Shown here: positions 11,700 through 27,879 of the stretch, one piece after another | Layout: every line of letters starts with the position of its first letter | Numbering within the stretch: position 1 is the stretch's first letter | From: Molossus alvarezi | Lineage: Eukaryota; Chordata; Mammalia; Chiroptera; Molossidae | Reading direction: 5' to 3' | NCBI GenBank assembly: GCA_037176705.1 | Contig: CM073897.1 | Coordinates: forward strand, 42,410,488 to 42,474,487 | DNA: 64,000 bases | Notes under the pieces: generated by a model | Told to the model about the DNA's origin: nothing | Databases searched by the model: none | Seen by the model: the letters and a program-made list of their open reading frames with translations, nothing else | Position numbers and translations under genes: made by a program

Positions 11700-12485
11700 C
11701 ACAAGATTTCATGATATAGATATCATTCTTTTTTTTTTTTACTTATGTCTAAAGTTTATCTAAGAGCCTCCTATTGATTTACACTTTAATTTCTTGTCAT
11801 TATATGTAATGCTGCAATAAACATCCTGTATGTTAATCTTGTTTTTGCATCTCTGATTATTTTGTTAGGACAGGTTCCTAGAACTGCTATTGCTAGTCAA
11901 AGCATATTGTATTTTTAAGGCTTTTGATTATCTTTTGCCAAATTGTTGACCAGAAAGGTGGTATCAAATGTATGAGAGTCCTGGTTGATGCATTCGCTAG
12001 TCCATCTTGTATATGTTGTTTTCTCATCTTCACCATCTCGATAACTCCAAAATGATATCTTGTTGTTTTCATTTGTACTTCAGAACACATTTTACAAATG
12101 TGTTTACAAAAGTCTCAACAAAATACTACAAGTCAAAGAAAAATCTTCATTGTTACATTATTGATGAGAGAAAACAAACATACACGTACCCGTCAATGTT
12201 CAAAAGGAAAGCAGTTAAATAAAAACCATGAGAGTCCTAAACAATAAACTATGCAGCTATTAAAACATTAAGTATGCAAAGTGCTTTGACACAGGACAGC
12301 TATTTATTCTATAATATTAGTAAGACATTAGAATGGTGTTATTTGATCTCTGTGATACTCTTTAAATGTACAAGAAGACAAAACCGGAAAGGAAATATGC
12401 CAAAATGTAATTGCTTCTGTGTGGTGATAGGTATTTTTTAATGTTTCATAATTTTTAATATTTTTCACATTTTCATAATTGACAT
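11700..12485. mobile_element. AT-rich old LINE-like relic
   Basis: Phrases such as atgctgcaataaacatcctg and tgttaggacaggttcctag resemble antisense HAL1/L1 3' sequence. The right part (gtgtggtgataggtatttt) resembles a sense LINE tail. The boundaries and orientation are unclear. Confidence 0.35.
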
Positions 12486-12568
12486 ATCACATTTGTGAAG
12501 AAAACACATTTTTGTTAAGTATACTGCATAAAGGGGTGGAAGAGTGGAGGGAAAATGTCCGCCTGCAG

Positions 12569-12822
12569 CCCTGGCCGGTTTGGCTCAGCGGTTGGAGTGT
12601 CAGCCTGAGGTACAGAGAGACCCGGGTTCGGTTCCCGCTAAGGGCATGTACCTCGGTTGCAGTTTGTCCCCGGCCCTGGTTGGTCGTGCAGGTGGCAGCC
12701 ACTCGATGTGTCCCTTCACGTCGATGTTTCTCTCTCTCTCTCTCTTCCTCTCTCTCCCTCCTGCTCTGTCTGAACAAAAAATGGAAGAATGTCCTCGGGT
12801 GAGGATAAAAAAAAAAAAGAAA
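12569..12822 (+). repeat. VES SINE
   Basis: Complete copy. TSD gaaaatgtccgcctgcag (18 bases) at 12551-12568 and 12823-12840, perfect. It lies 225 bases upstream of the NARS2 exon at 13047. Confidence 0.95.
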
Positions 12823-13046
12823 GAAAATGTCCGCCTGCAGATTGTGTAGCGTGCACGCTAAAGATGATCTTAAACATTTCATGTTGAAACAGGGAACATG
12901 AAGAGATAGCATAAATAAAATTCTGGTAAGCAGTTAATCAGCCAGTTGTCAAAATGTTAAAATTTTACATGCTTGAGAAGCTGACAATCGCTGAATCCCC
13001 CGAAAATGTAATGTTTATTTTATTTTTTTGTATTTTTCCTTTTTAG

Positions 13047-14783
<1,737 letters not shown>

Positions 14784-15014
14784 TTAATGTCTTCACCTAA
14801 GGTTATTTTTCCATTGATTTTTTTTTTTTTTTTTAGAAAGAGTGGGAGGGAAGGGAGAGACACACACACATCAATTGGTTGCCTCCCAAATGACCCCGAT
14901 CAGGGTTGGGGATCGAACCTGCAACCCAGGCACGTGCCCTTCCCTGGGAATTGAAGCTGCAGCCCTTCGGTCCACAGGCCAGTGCTCCAATGTCTGAGCC
15001 AAACTGGCCAGGGC
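14784..15014 (-). repeat. VES-family SINE
   Basis: Tail tgtcttcacctaaggttatt, head end gagccaaactggccagggc. It lies about 320 bases upstream of the NARS2 microexon. Confidence 0.88.
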
Positions 15015-15331
15015 AGTGATAGTGCTTTTCTTATGCGACAGGACAGTACACTCATTTCAAATGAACCCCTTCTTTTGGGCCCTGGGCCATACTTTCTTCC
15101 TATAACATTTATTGATTAGACCACTTATTGATAAAACCTGGGACTGTTGTTTAATTTGCCTTTCTTACCATATAGTAAAGGTACAGTTCCTCAACTAGAT
15201 TGCATGTCATTGAGAGCACAAGTTTTGGGGTGTACTGTTTTGTCAAGCACACACAACACAGAGCAGATGTTTGGTGGTTAGTATATTTTTCTTACATTCT
15301 CTGAAATAATTCTTTTGTATTCCTTTTGCAG

Positions 15332-15358
15332 ATCAGGACTGACAGAAGCCTACCAATG
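15332..15358 (+). CDS. NARS2: NARS2 27-base microexon (penultimate coding exon)
   Basis: This very short exon lies between the acceptor ccttttgcag and the donor gtaagaat. Its first base completes the Arg codon from the previous exon. It then encodes SGLTEAYQ, and its final TG is completed by G of the last exon to give Trp. The length is a multiple of three, so skipping would keep the frame while removing nine residues just before motif 3. The polypyrimidine tract and near-consensus donor support recognition as a constitutive exon. It is too short to stand out as an open frame and is supported by reading-frame continuity on both sides. Confidence 0.93.
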
Positions 15359-15524
15359 GTAAGAATGAGGCCCCTAACGATTCTTATTCTCGCCATTGGT
15401 CCGAGCATTACCTAGATTTTACTTATATTCTCAAGGCACTATGAAAGAGTGTTGAAAACAATGAACATGCTCTCAGAAAATTACTTCTTTTTTTGAGTCC
15501 TTGAAAAACAGTAATAATAATGGC

Positions 15525-15715
15525 TGCTGTTTATTTATTACTTATTGTGTGCTAGACAACTGTGTTAAAATTTTGATATATATTATCTCATGTAATCAGC
15601 ATAACACCTTGTGAGTTAGGTACTATTCTTATTCCCTTTTAACTACCCCTTCAGACCTGAGGCCTAGAGATGTTAACAACCTTAACTAATAACAAGGCAG
15701 TTAGAAACATAGCCT
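15525..15715 (+). repeat. MIR SINE
   Basis: Blocks ttacttattgtgtgctagac, tatctcatgtaatcagcata and gtgagttaggtactattctt are the conserved MIR core. It lies 170 bases downstream of the NARS2 microexon. Confidence 0.75.
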
Positions 15716-16059
15716 TTGTTCCTCACCATTATGCTTTAATTTCTCTATGTGTGAAATTAGGGAGTTGAACTAAGTGGCCCCTAAGTGATCTTCACCAACT
15801 GTAGAAATCTGGTTTTCTTTCCTCAGACCCTTTCTTCAAGTCTTTTTCAGTATAGGCAAAATTGTTAATTTATATTTCTGTAATAGGGCTTCTTTAGGAC
15901 CTTGATATAGTAATATCAACAATATTATTAATTCTTCACCTGTCCTCAGGAGAAGGAAGTATCAAATTACACACTTGCTTTTTGGTAATGAAGTAGCTAA
16001 ATTTTAGAAATGCTAATGGCCTAAAATTGGGTTCAGGTAATGGGCCTTGAATGCCTTGG

Positions 16060-16232
16060 TTTTTTTTTTAACCAGTAATGACCTTAGACATTTTTAATCA
16101 CTCTGAGTCTTAGTTTTCTTGGCTAAAAGATGGAATGATAATATCTACTTCACAGGGTTATTGTAAGGATGAAATGAAACAATGTAGGTTAAGTATCTAC
16201 ATAGAGTAGAAGCTCAGTAAATGCTAGTCCCC
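16060..16232 (-). repeat. MIR SINE, antisense
   Basis: Blocks ctctgagtcttagttttctt, aaaagatggaatgataatat and cacagggttattgtaaggat followed by gctcagtaaatgct are MIR on the reverse strand. Confidence 0.75.
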
Positions 16233-18326
<2,094 letters not shown>

Positions 18327-18590
18327 CTGGAAGACTGGTGAAGGAAGATCCTCCCAGCCAGAGTACTGCAGGTGAATGTGCACACAGGAGAACGCATGTT
18401 TGGGTTCTAGAAATGCAGACGTTTTCAAAATGCACTTGTCACACCATGACATATAACATGAAAAATAAAAGCAATCATGATTTTCTTATAAAGTTGAGGC
18501 ATTTTAGGGAAAGTTGAACTCTCCCAAGAAGGGGTACTTAGAGCCGGTAGAATCTCAGATCTATTATGTCAATAAAGAAGAAATAAAGAA
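18327..18590 (+). other. NARS2: NARS2 3' UTR and candidate polyadenylation signals
   Basis: Sequence directly after the NARS2 stop codon. AATAAA hexamers occur at 18464-18469, 18572-18577 and 18583-18588. The first lies about 140 bases after the stop and would give a short 3' UTR. Further AATAAA copies at 18717 and 18831 precede the L1 that starts near 18940. Which signal is used cannot be decided from sequence alone. Confidence 0.65.
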
Positions 18591-20183
18591 ATTAAACTAG
18601 ATAGTTTCAAAGGTCTTTTCAAACTCTAAGAGGGGATGTGATCGTGTACTTGACTTTGTCTTAAATGATTAGCTCACTGCCTTCTGTGACCTTTGAGAAA
18701 CAACTAGTAACTAAAAATAAAATGTTATTGGATCTTTTCTTACCATTTAACCTATGACAAATGCCCATCTTATTCTTGGTGGTTTACTAAATATTATAGA
18801 AGAAAATATTCTTCCTTTGGGTCTTGAGTTAATAAACTTGCTGTTCTGAATTAAAATCTTCTTCCATCAGAATGGGTGAAAAAAATGACATTTAATAACT
18901 GTCGAGCCTCAATAAAACGGGTATAAAAGGAAAGTACCTTAAATAATAAAGGCCATATGTGGCAGACCCTCAGCTAATATCACACTCATTAGTGAGTATC
19001 TGAGCGCTTTCCCTCTAAGATCAGGAACATGACCAAGGATTCCCACTCTCACCGCTATTATTCAACATCGTCCTGGAAGTTCCAGCCACAATAGTCAGGC
19101 AGAAGAAAGAAATAGCATCCAAAGAGCAAAAGAAGAAGTAAAACGGTCACTCTTTGCAGATGACATGATTCTATATATTGAAAACCCTAAAGAATCTGCC
19201 AGAAGACTTAGAAACAATAAACAAATGTAGCAAAATTGCAAGGTGCTAAATGAATGTACAAAAATTCATTGCTTGCCTATATACTAACAATGAAGTGCCA
19301 GAAAAAGAAATTTTTAAAAATCCCATTTACATTAGCAACAAAGGGGATAAAATACCTAGGAATAAACAAAGTCAGTAAAGGGCCTATACACTGAAAGAAA
19401 TTGAAGAAGACACAAAGAAATGGAAAAATGGTCTGTGTTCATGGGTTGGAAGAATTAATGTAGTTAAGATGGCCATAGCACCTAAATCAATATACACATT
19501 TAATGCAATCCCCATCAAAATCCCAATGGAACTTTTCAGAAAAATAGAACCAAAAATCCTTATATTTGTGTGTAACCACAAAACACCCCAAGTAGCCCAC
19601 GCAATCCTGAAGAAAAAAAAAACAAAGCCAGAGGTATCACGCCCCTTGACTTTAAATTATAATACAAAGCTAAAATAACAAAAAAGTATGGGATTGGCAG
19701 AAAAATAGACACACGGACCAGTGGAACAGAATTGAGAAATAAACCTACACATATATGGGCAACTAATTTTTGACAGAAGAGTCTAAAACAATAGAGAAAG
19801 GAACACAATAAATGATGTTGGGAAAACTGGAAAGCCACATGCAAAAGAATGAAACTAGATTGCTGTCTGACACCGTACACAAAAATTAATTCAAAATGGA
19901 TTAAAGACTTGAATACAACAACTTAAACAATAAAATACAAAGAAGAAAACAAGTGCTGAACTTATGGAGCTTGATCTCAGAGGGATTATTTTGAACTTGA
20001 CCCCAGAGGTGAGGAAAGTAAAAGCAAAAACAAATGAATGGGACTACATGAAACTAGGAAGCTTCTGTACAGCAAAAGAAACCATCAACAAAATAAAAAT
20101 TGGTAAAGTTCTGTGCAAATGTTATTTCTGATAATGGGCTAATATTCAAATACAGTGGTTTTTCTTTTTTTTGGTTAGTAGGA

Positions 20184-20432
20184 TTTTTTATCCTCACCCA
20201 AGACTCTTTATCTTCAGATAGAGTGGGAGGAAGGGAGAGGGGGAGAGAGAGAGACAGAAAGAGAGAGAGAGAGACATCAACATGAGAGGGACACATCAAC
20301 TGTTCGCCTCCCGCACAACCCCAACCAGGGCTGGGGACGAACTGCAACCGAGGTACATGCCCTTGACCGAAATTGAACCTGTGACTGGTCCGTGGGCCAA
20401 TGCTCTAACCACTTAGCTAAACCAGCCAGGGC
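20184..20432 (-). repeat. VES SINE inside sense L1
   Basis: ttttttatcctcacccaaga at its tail, head end gctaaaccagccagggc. It interrupts the L1 at 18940-21605. Confidence 0.88.
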
Positions 20433-21138
20433 CAAAATATATTTTTTTAAAAAACACACACTCTTATAACTCAACAACAGCCCCCAAAAATCCAATTAAA
20501 AATGAGCAAAGGACCTGAGCAGACACTTTTCCTAAGAAGACACACAGCTACATGAAAAAGTGCTCAACCTCACTAGCTATATAAAGGAAATGCAAATCAA
20601 AACCACAATGAGTTACCACCTCACACCTGTTAAAATGGCTGTTATCAATAAGATAAAAAATAAATGTTGAAGATGTGGAGAAAAGGGAGCCCTCATACAC
20701 CACTGATGGGAATGTAAGATGGTGCAGCCTCTATGGCAAACAGTGTGGAGGTTCCTCAGAAATTTAAGAATAGAGCTTCCATGTGACCAGCAATCCCTCT
20801 TCTGGGTATCTAACTGAGAAATTTGAAAACATTTATTCATAAAGATATATATATAACCCTATGTTCATTGCAGCATTATTTGTGGTAGCCAAGACATGGA
20901 GACAACCTAAGTAATCACTGATGGATGATTGTATAAAAAAGAAGTGGTACATATATACAGTGGAATAATACTCAGCCATAAGAAAAGATGAAATACTGTC
21001 ATTTGCAACAACATGAATGGATCTTGAGAGTATCATGCGAAGTGAAATAAGTCGGATAGAAATTGACAAGAACCATATGATTTCACTCATATGTGGGATA
21101 TAAACAGCAAGAAATGAACAAACAAAACAAACTCATAG

Positions 21139-21393
21139 CCCTGTCCAGTTTGGCTCAGCGTTTAGAGTGTCGGCCACAGTCCAAAGAGACGCGGGTTCGG
21201 TTCCCCGTAAGGGCACGTACCTCGGTTGCAGTTTGTCCCCGGCCCTGGTTGGTTGTGCGGGTGGCAGCCACTCGATGTGTCCCTTTCACGTCGATGTTTC
21301 TCTCTCTCTCTCTCTTCCTCTCTCTCCCTCCCACTCTACCTGAACATAAAATGAAAAAATGTCCTCAGGTGAGGATCAAAAAAAAACAAAAAT
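21139..21393 (+). repeat. VES SINE inside sense L1
   Basis: Head ccctgtccagtttggctcag, tail cctcaggtgaggatcaaaaa. TSD aaactcatag at 21129-21138 and 21394-21403. Confidence 0.92.
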
Positions 21394-21797
21394 AAACTCA
21401 TAGACACAGACTACAGTATGGTAGTTATCAGAAGGGATGGGGATGGGAGAGGATGAAGAGGTAAAGCGGGTCAAGCATATGGTGACCGAAGACTAGACTT
21501 TGGGTGGTGGGCACACAATGGAAAGTACAGATGATTATAAAGTTGTACACCTGAAAGTTGTATAATGTTACTAAACAATATTACCCCAATAAATTTAATT
21601 TTTTAAACTGATTTTAATTGTAAAACCAATGAGATGTATTAATCATTTAAACCAATCACTGTTGTGTCGTCATTAATTTATATTTTATTATACATTAATT
21701 ATATTAATTTATGTTTGTAACTTCTCTAATACTCAGTAAAATAGATTTTTTATACCTATGAAAGAAAAAAATAGTTGTATTTTAAAATTCTACTTGT

Positions 21798-22004
21798 GCC
21801 TGCCCGGTGTGGCTCAGTGATTAAGCATCGACCCAGGCACCAAGAGGTCACCAGTTTGATTCCCTGTCTGGGCACATGCCCAGGTTGTGGGCCTAATCCA
21901 CAGTATGGGGCATGCAGGAGGTGGCCAATTGATGTTTCTATCTCTCTCTCCCTCTCCCTTGCTCTCTCTCTAAAATCAATAGAGAAAACATATTTAAATA
22001 AAAT
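21798..22004 (+). repeat. Bat tRNA-SINE, shorter lineage
   Basis: Head gcctgcccggtgtggctcag, centre cccaggttgtgggcctaatc. TSD aaaattctacttgt / aaaattccacttgt, 13 of 14 bases. Confidence 0.88.
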
Positions 22005-22754
22005 AAAATTCCACTTGTCCTTTCCCCAAAGAAATTTGAAAAAGGGTATTTTCAATCCAAGATGAGGATGCAAATACAGCTAAACCTATATTTAGCTATA
22101 TTTTTGGGAGTCCGAAGTGATGTCTGTCAGAGGGAGAAGATGGCTGATGCAAGGGTTTGAGACCTGGAGGTCCAGCGTGTTGCATGCATGACTTTGGACA
22201 AGCTTCTTACTCTGAATGAGCTCAAACATCATTTTCATCATTTCACATGAAAGTGTGTAAAACTGAAACACCACACAATTGTACAGCTCTTTGCTTTTAA
22301 TCTTCATTGAGTTACGGATATGTAGACTTACAGTAGATTGTATATTCAGTAGAATTTGTAGTATCAAATAATCGTAAAAAGGCATGCGTGCCAGAATAAT
22401 CAACTTTCCGGGTCTCATCCAATTACTTATCCTAGGTAGTTTGTGTGTGCACTTTATTTTAACCTAACTCAAACTCAGATAGCTGATATGAGCTACAGAA
22501 TCTTGGAGTTAGAAGTCATGGGAGTCACATGTCACGGTCAAGCTTCAGAGAGATCCTGTGGACCTGGGCACATCTCTTGGCAAAGAGCTCAGTATCCCAC
22601 CAGATAACTCATCTCATTTCTGAATCTTTGATAGCTTTTCCTGAGCTAAAATTTTCTTCCCTGGAACTTTCATCCCTTGGACTTATACACCAAGTTTAGG
22701 ACTGAATAAAAGAGATAACTAGGGCTTCCATAACGTTTACTTCAACCATGGGTT

Positions 22755-23020
22755 AGAGAGAGAAAGTCATTTGTTTATCAACAAATACTATCTGAGCTTA
22801 TTCCGTATGCCAAGAACTGTGCTGGGAGCTAAAGAAACAGTAGTGAACAAAACAGAAATGACCCCTGCCTTCATGGAATTTATAGTCTATTAGAAAAGAT
22901 ACACAGTAAAATGTATTATTTTAAAATAGGACATGTACTGTAAAATATTAGAAGAGGACAAGCATAAATAAGCTTGCTAGAGAAGGCATCTCTGAAAAGG
23001 TGATATTTAGCCTTAGACCT
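22755..23020 (+). repeat. Ancient interspersed repeat, unassigned family
   Basis: Blocks gtttatcaacaaatactatc, gtgctgggagctaaagaaac, agtagtgaacaaaacagaa and agaaggcatctctgaaaagg belong to a common old mammalian repeat family, also seen at 35105-35390, 48275-48500 and 55320-55470. Class not certain. Confidence 0.5.
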
Positions 23021-23337
23021 GGAAGATAAAATGCAAAAACCATTTTAAAGCATTTGCCACATCAGCCAGTATTGATTTGGCATTCAAGTCTTGATACTGT
23101 ATTGATTTTGTGGAGCAAGAATCAACAAACACTCACAGGCCCCAAACCTGGATGCTCTAATAGTTTCCAAGGCTATCAGGAATTATGCTTCCAGTGATTT
23201 TTAAGGAACCAGATAGAATTGTAACATTAGCATGTTGGCAGGGCATCAAAAGTAAGTGACAGAAAGAAGGTTGAATTAGAGAAACCCCAGGTTCTTGTCC
23301 CAGCACCACCATTAATGTATCTGTGGAGCATTGGGGG

Positions 23338-23569
23338 GCCTGGCTGGTTTGGCTCAGCAGTTAGAGCGTCGGCCCACAGACCAAAAAGTTGCGGGTTCGA
23401 TTCCGGTCAAGGGCATGTATCTCGGTTACGGTTCATCCCTGGCCCTGGTCGGGGTTGTGCGGGAAGCAACCAGTCAATGTGTCTCTCTCACATCGATATT
23501 TTTCTCTCTCTCTCGCCCTCTCTCAGCCTCCCACTCTACCTGAAGATAAATGAGAAAAAAAAAAAAAAA
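23338..23569 (+). repeat. VES-family SINE
   Basis: Head gcctggctggtttggctcag, tail ctgaagataaatgagaaaaa. Confidence 0.87.
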
Positions 23570-23659
23570 CACACAATGAGGAGTGAAATAAAAATTAAAT
23601 GTATTGGGTGGGGGGGTGTACATGAGGTGGAAGTACATAAACATACATTATTCCATACC

Positions 23660-23822
23660 TTTTTTTTTTAATTCTTACCCAAGGATATATTTTCCCATTT
23701 ATCTTCAGACAGAGGCGGGGGTGGGGGCGGAGGAGGGGTAGGGAAAGAGAGACCAGCATCAAATCCTCAACTCTTCAGTCTGCGGACCAACGCTCCAACC
23801 GCTGAGCCAAACCAGCCAGGGC
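23660..23822 (-). repeat. VES SINE with internal deletion
   Basis: Tail aattcttacccaaggatat and head end gagccaaaccagccagggc are kept, but the central tRNA-unrelated and B-box part is missing between about 23760 and 23775. Confidence 0.8.
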
Positions 23823-24100
23823 TGGCACTCATGACAACCCTAATCATTTTCACCATTGGCATAGCACTTTTTTTTTTTTTTTCACTAGTAATAGAACAAA
23901 ACAAACGTTGGTGTCAGACAATGAAGATGAAAATGCCAAAACAAAGTGTTGCTTGGGAGCATCACCAATGGGAAGAAACTTTAAAATGTCCATTTGTCAA
24001 CTGATGCCTGAATACCCAAATTCTGCATACAAACAGCATTGTATAAATTCCGTGTATAATGAATGAAAATATGGATTTAATAGTTAAGGACCACCTATAC

Positions 24101-24290
24101 CAGTGGTTTTCAACCTTCCCAATGCCGCGACCCTTTAATACAGTTCCTCGTGTTGTGGTGATGCCCAAACAAAATTATTTTCCCTGCTACTTCATAACTG
24201 TAATTTTACTACTGTTATGTCTTAGGCGACCCCTGTGAAAGGGTCGTTTGACCCCCAAAGGGGTCGCAACCCACAGGTTGAGAACCACTG
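24101..24290 (+). mobile_element. SPIN/URR1-type hAT element, short copy
   Basis: Terminal inverted repeats are cagtggttttcaacctt at the left and aggttgagaaccactg at the right. The body holds aatgccgcgaccctttaata, cagttcctcgtgttgtggtg and gacccctgtgaaagggtcgt. At 190 bases it is an internally deleted, non-autonomous copy. The flanking 8-mers acctatac and aatactag do not match, so no clear TSD is left. Confidence 0.8.
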
Positions 24291-25247
24291 AATACTAGTC
24301 CTATTCTTATAGGGTTTAATTTGTGAATTAAAAGGTGATTTGAGGGGATTATTCTTATTTTACTTGAGTAACCAGTTTCCAGTGAGGAAAAAATCAGATT
24401 CAGTTTTCTCCCAAGATTTCCAAATATCACCTCAAAATAGCAACCCCAGCCACCCAGGAAATGCTGTCTTCTAAAACTTAGAAATGTTGTTGTTGTTTTT
24501 TTTCCACCATTATTTCTCATTCTCATTTCAAATTTTGAAGTAAGTGCAGAAAAATAGTTACTTTCCATCTGGCTGTCCTCTTGCCTAGGGAAGCTGGGCT
24601 GTCTTTTTTTGTTGTTCTGACAAGAACTTAATTGTGTGAGTGATCCATTCCAGATCTAGACATCCCTCTCCCAGCCTCGGGCCCAGAGACGCTGTCACAG
24701 GGCAGCAGGGGACTGCTTGACCTTTTGTCCCTCTCAGACAGGGTCTGCCAGCAGCATCCCTCTACAGTGCTACACATTCATGTTCTCTATAAATTGAATC
24801 TAGAAATTCAAGCATGACTGGACAGGCACTGAATGCAATTGGTGAGATGGATTAACTCTACTCTTAAATCTCTTGTCTCAGATAATTATAGATGAAAGAT
24901 GCTTATTTGGATCAGATGGCTATTTATTCATATATTTATTTTAGTAAGGGGTGAGGCAAGAACATAAAAATGCAGAGTTGAAAGACAGATTGGCCTGGAT
25001 TGAGTTGACAAGAAATGTGTGGGGCTTTTTGGCTTTTGATCAATATTTGTATTCAGTGTACAATCTAAAGTACGTATAAAAAAAGAAAACAGGTGGAAGT
25101 AATATCTGATTGTAGTTTCTTCCCAGTTTATATTCCAAATTAAAAGATAGGGCATTAACAATAGAGCAAAATGCGATCTTTTGTTTTTACTCTGGAAGAA
25201 ATACATGGTGCTGACAAGGTACATGTTTAGTGTCCAATGCCCGTGTC
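24291..25247. other. Intergenic, nothing recognised
   Basis: Unique-looking sequence between the hAT element and an old SINE. No coding signal. 25441-26016 is similar. Confidence 0.5.
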
Positions 25248-25440
25248 TTTTATTTTTTCGTAATTGATTTTAGAGAGCAAGAGGAAGGAAGGGAGAGAGA
25301 GAGAGAGAGAGAGAGACATTGATTTGTTGCTCCACTTATTTATGCATTCATTGGTTGATTCTTGTATGTTCCCTGACTGGAAATTGAACCCGCAACCTTG
25401 TTATATTGGGACAACACAGCATTGAACCACCCAGCCAGAG
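25248..25440 (-). repeat. Old bat SINE, diverged
   Basis: (ga)n block then ctgactggaaattgaacccg and head end ccacccagccagag. More diverged than most copies here. Confidence 0.65.
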
Positions 25441-26016
25441 TGCAAAAAAACTGTTAATCACCCTACACCAAAATGGTTAACAGGCCTCCCATAAGACCAA
25501 TCTTACTAGATCATGATCAACACCCCGCCAGAAACCTAGACCTTCTGCTACCATTGCCAGCAACCCCAAATTGCCCCTCTCATCAGATAAGGCTCCGGTT
25601 AGCTCTTGTCCAGATAGCTTTTGTCCAGTGAATTTACAACTGTTATTAACACACTGTGTGGGAGTTTCTAGGGGACCTTTATAAAGAACTCAGGAATTTA
25701 GGTGGTTCTTAAACTGTTATTCAGGCAGCTATTAACATAGCTCATGACCCTTCAGTAACTTTCTGCTGCATCTTGCTGTTAATAATATGACTATCATCTG
25801 AACATTGCTTTATAGTTCACAAAATATTTTAACATGTTCACAATATATTGTGGACCTGGTTTTTTTGTAGCTTATTGTGCCTCATATTTATCTGGTTTAG
25901 TGAAAGCTTAGTTTATTTATTATGAAGATTGGTCATTTGGAATTCCTACTATTGAGGGAGAGTAAAGAATAAAGTACACTGCCAGCAGCCTTCAGAGAAA
26001 CCGAAAACACAGAACT

Positions 26017-26282
26017 TTTTTGTTGTTGTGCTAATCCTCACCGGAGGATATTTTTCCATTGATTTTTTTTTATTTTTATTTTTTTAGAGAGTGAAAGAGG
26101 GGGAGGGAGGGAGAGAGAGACATCACTGTGAGAGACACATCGATTGGTTGCCTCTTGCATGACCCCGACCAGGGCCAGGGATCAAACCTGCAACCCAGGT
26201 GCATGCCCTTGACTAAGAATCGAACCTGAGACCCTTCGGTCTGAGGGCCGGTACTCAAACTGCTGAGCCAAATCAGCCAGAG
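26017..26282 (-). repeat. VES-family SINE
   Basis: Tail ctaatcctcaccggaggata, head end gagccaaatcagccagag. TSD cacagaac at 26008-26015 and 26286-26293. Confidence 0.87.
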
Positions 26283-26677
26283 ATGCACAGAACGTTCTCT
26301 ATTAATGCAAGAATCTTGCATCTTAAGCCCAGAGTTTGCTAGACAGTTTGCAAAACAAACACTCTAGCTTCTGATTTCCTTATTTTGCACAGAAAGAAGA
26401 GACTTAAGAATGTGAAGAAATACAATGATTGAGCTAAATACATTCTAGTAAAAGAAACATTGAAAATGGAATAAAGGGCTTGGGCCCAGCAATGTACCTA
26501 ATTTTAGAGTTTATATTCATATTTGCCCTACCTTCTTCTTAGGATTATCCTAGAATATGCATAGAAATATAAATGAAAGAATAGTGGGAATTAATATTCT
26601 CCCCAAAGTGAGGGACCTTTGATAGTTCAAGATGATACTCAAAGAACAGGTGGGCCCATCCAGCAGAGGCGTTTTGT

Positions 26678-26925
26678 TTTTTGTTGTTGTTCGTTTTTTT
26701 ATCCTCACCAGAGGACATTTTTGCATTTATCTTGAGATAGAAGGGGAGGGAGAGAGGGAGAGAAACATCGATGTGAGAGAGACATCGAGTGGTTGCCACC
26801 CACACCACCCCAACCAGGACCGGGGACAAACTGCAACCAAGGTACGTGCCCTTGGCAGGAACCAAACCCGGGCCTCTCTGGTCCACGGGCCGACGCTCTA
26901 ACCGCTGAGCCAAACTGGCCAGGGC
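26678..26925 (-). repeat. VES SINE
   Basis: Tail tatcctcaccagaggacatt, head end gagccaaactggccagggc. TSD agcagaggcgtttt / agcagaggcatttt. Confidence 0.9.
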
Positions 26926-27879
26926 AGCAGAGGCATTTTTCATACTACAAATACACATGGACACAGTTAGAACTGTATTTTGCAGAACCTGAACCATTTA
27001 CAATTGTGAGCTGACTCATAATCACCTTTGCAAACAGGCTCAACAAGAACTTCTGGTTTGCTGTTTTCCTAGGGTCCTGGAGTTGAAAAATCTCTAGAGG
27101 ATCATATACCCCTGCCTATGACATATAAACTACTCTCCTCTGTATTTTCCCCGGTTCCTAGTAATTTACCCACTGTCCCTTCAGTGAATAGGAACTCTCT
27201 AACCTAAAGAGATAACTTTATCTATTCTTGGAGAACTCTGATTGTGACCTGATAGTAATCACAAAACCTGCCTCTCCATAGCACGCACATGTAACAAACT
27301 AGAAACACAGCGACGCTTTTTCTTCTCCCCAGCCTTCTCTCCTCCAGAACAGAATCTCTGTAACTGCTCAGTTGAACAGTCTGCACCCACGAGGTTATTC
27401 GTCTGGCAGTATATCCTTCACATGGGCCTTTCTCTTGGTAGAGGAATGCTTCCCTCCACTGTCTACTCAGCTGCTACCCACGTATCCTGTGATACAAGTC
27501 CCCATATTAGAAAAGATCTAAAGCCTGCAGGGCGTTCTTCCTATCTGTCTTACAGCTGCTTCTCATCCTATATCTGTAATACTACTGAAGAATCTTAATT
27601 ACAGGTTTAGAATGTTCAGGGCAATCCCACCCCCTTCATTGGAATTGCAGAAATGGACTTGCATTGAAGAACAAGTTCTTTCATGGAAGATGCCCACTAA
27701 TAAAATGTTTCCTTTGCAGTGCCCACAAAGGCGGGAACTGATTCCTGTACAGGTAGGATGTAGCAGGACAATGATCTCTTTAAATGTAAATTTCCATCTT
27801 CCACATTCTGCCCTATAGGTTTTTGCATCAGGAAACTGTTAGGTCAGATTCCAGAAAATGTGCTGGGTGTTCAGTGTCT
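26926..27879. other. Intergenic, nothing recognised
   Basis: Unique-looking sequence with weak old-repeat character at 27100-27600. No gene seen. Confidence 0.5.

Larger units (their letters stand above)
18940..21605 (+). mobile_element. 5'-truncated sense LINE-1
   Basis: The element begins in the ORF2 reverse transcriptase region (aaaggccatatgtggcagac), passes an FADDMILYIENPKES block at about 19155-19200, and ends with a typical L1 3' UTR (agttgtacacctgaaagttg, ccccaataaatttaatt). The ORF is broken. Two VES SINEs are inserted (20184-20432 and 21139-21393). It lies just downstream of the NARS2 polyadenylation signals, in the same direction. Confidence 0.9.

Noticed and set aside
12487..12912. 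Opposed 141- and 107-codon open frames
   Set aside because: Both are translations of one VES SINE. The same peptide-like phrases (ALSGNRTRVS, SMCPFTSMFLSL) recur at every VES copy in the window.
25275..25318. (GA)n arrays and T runs as CRISPR-like or satellite repeats
   Set aside because: These are the purine/pyrimidine and A-tail parts of individual SINEs, not spaced arrays.
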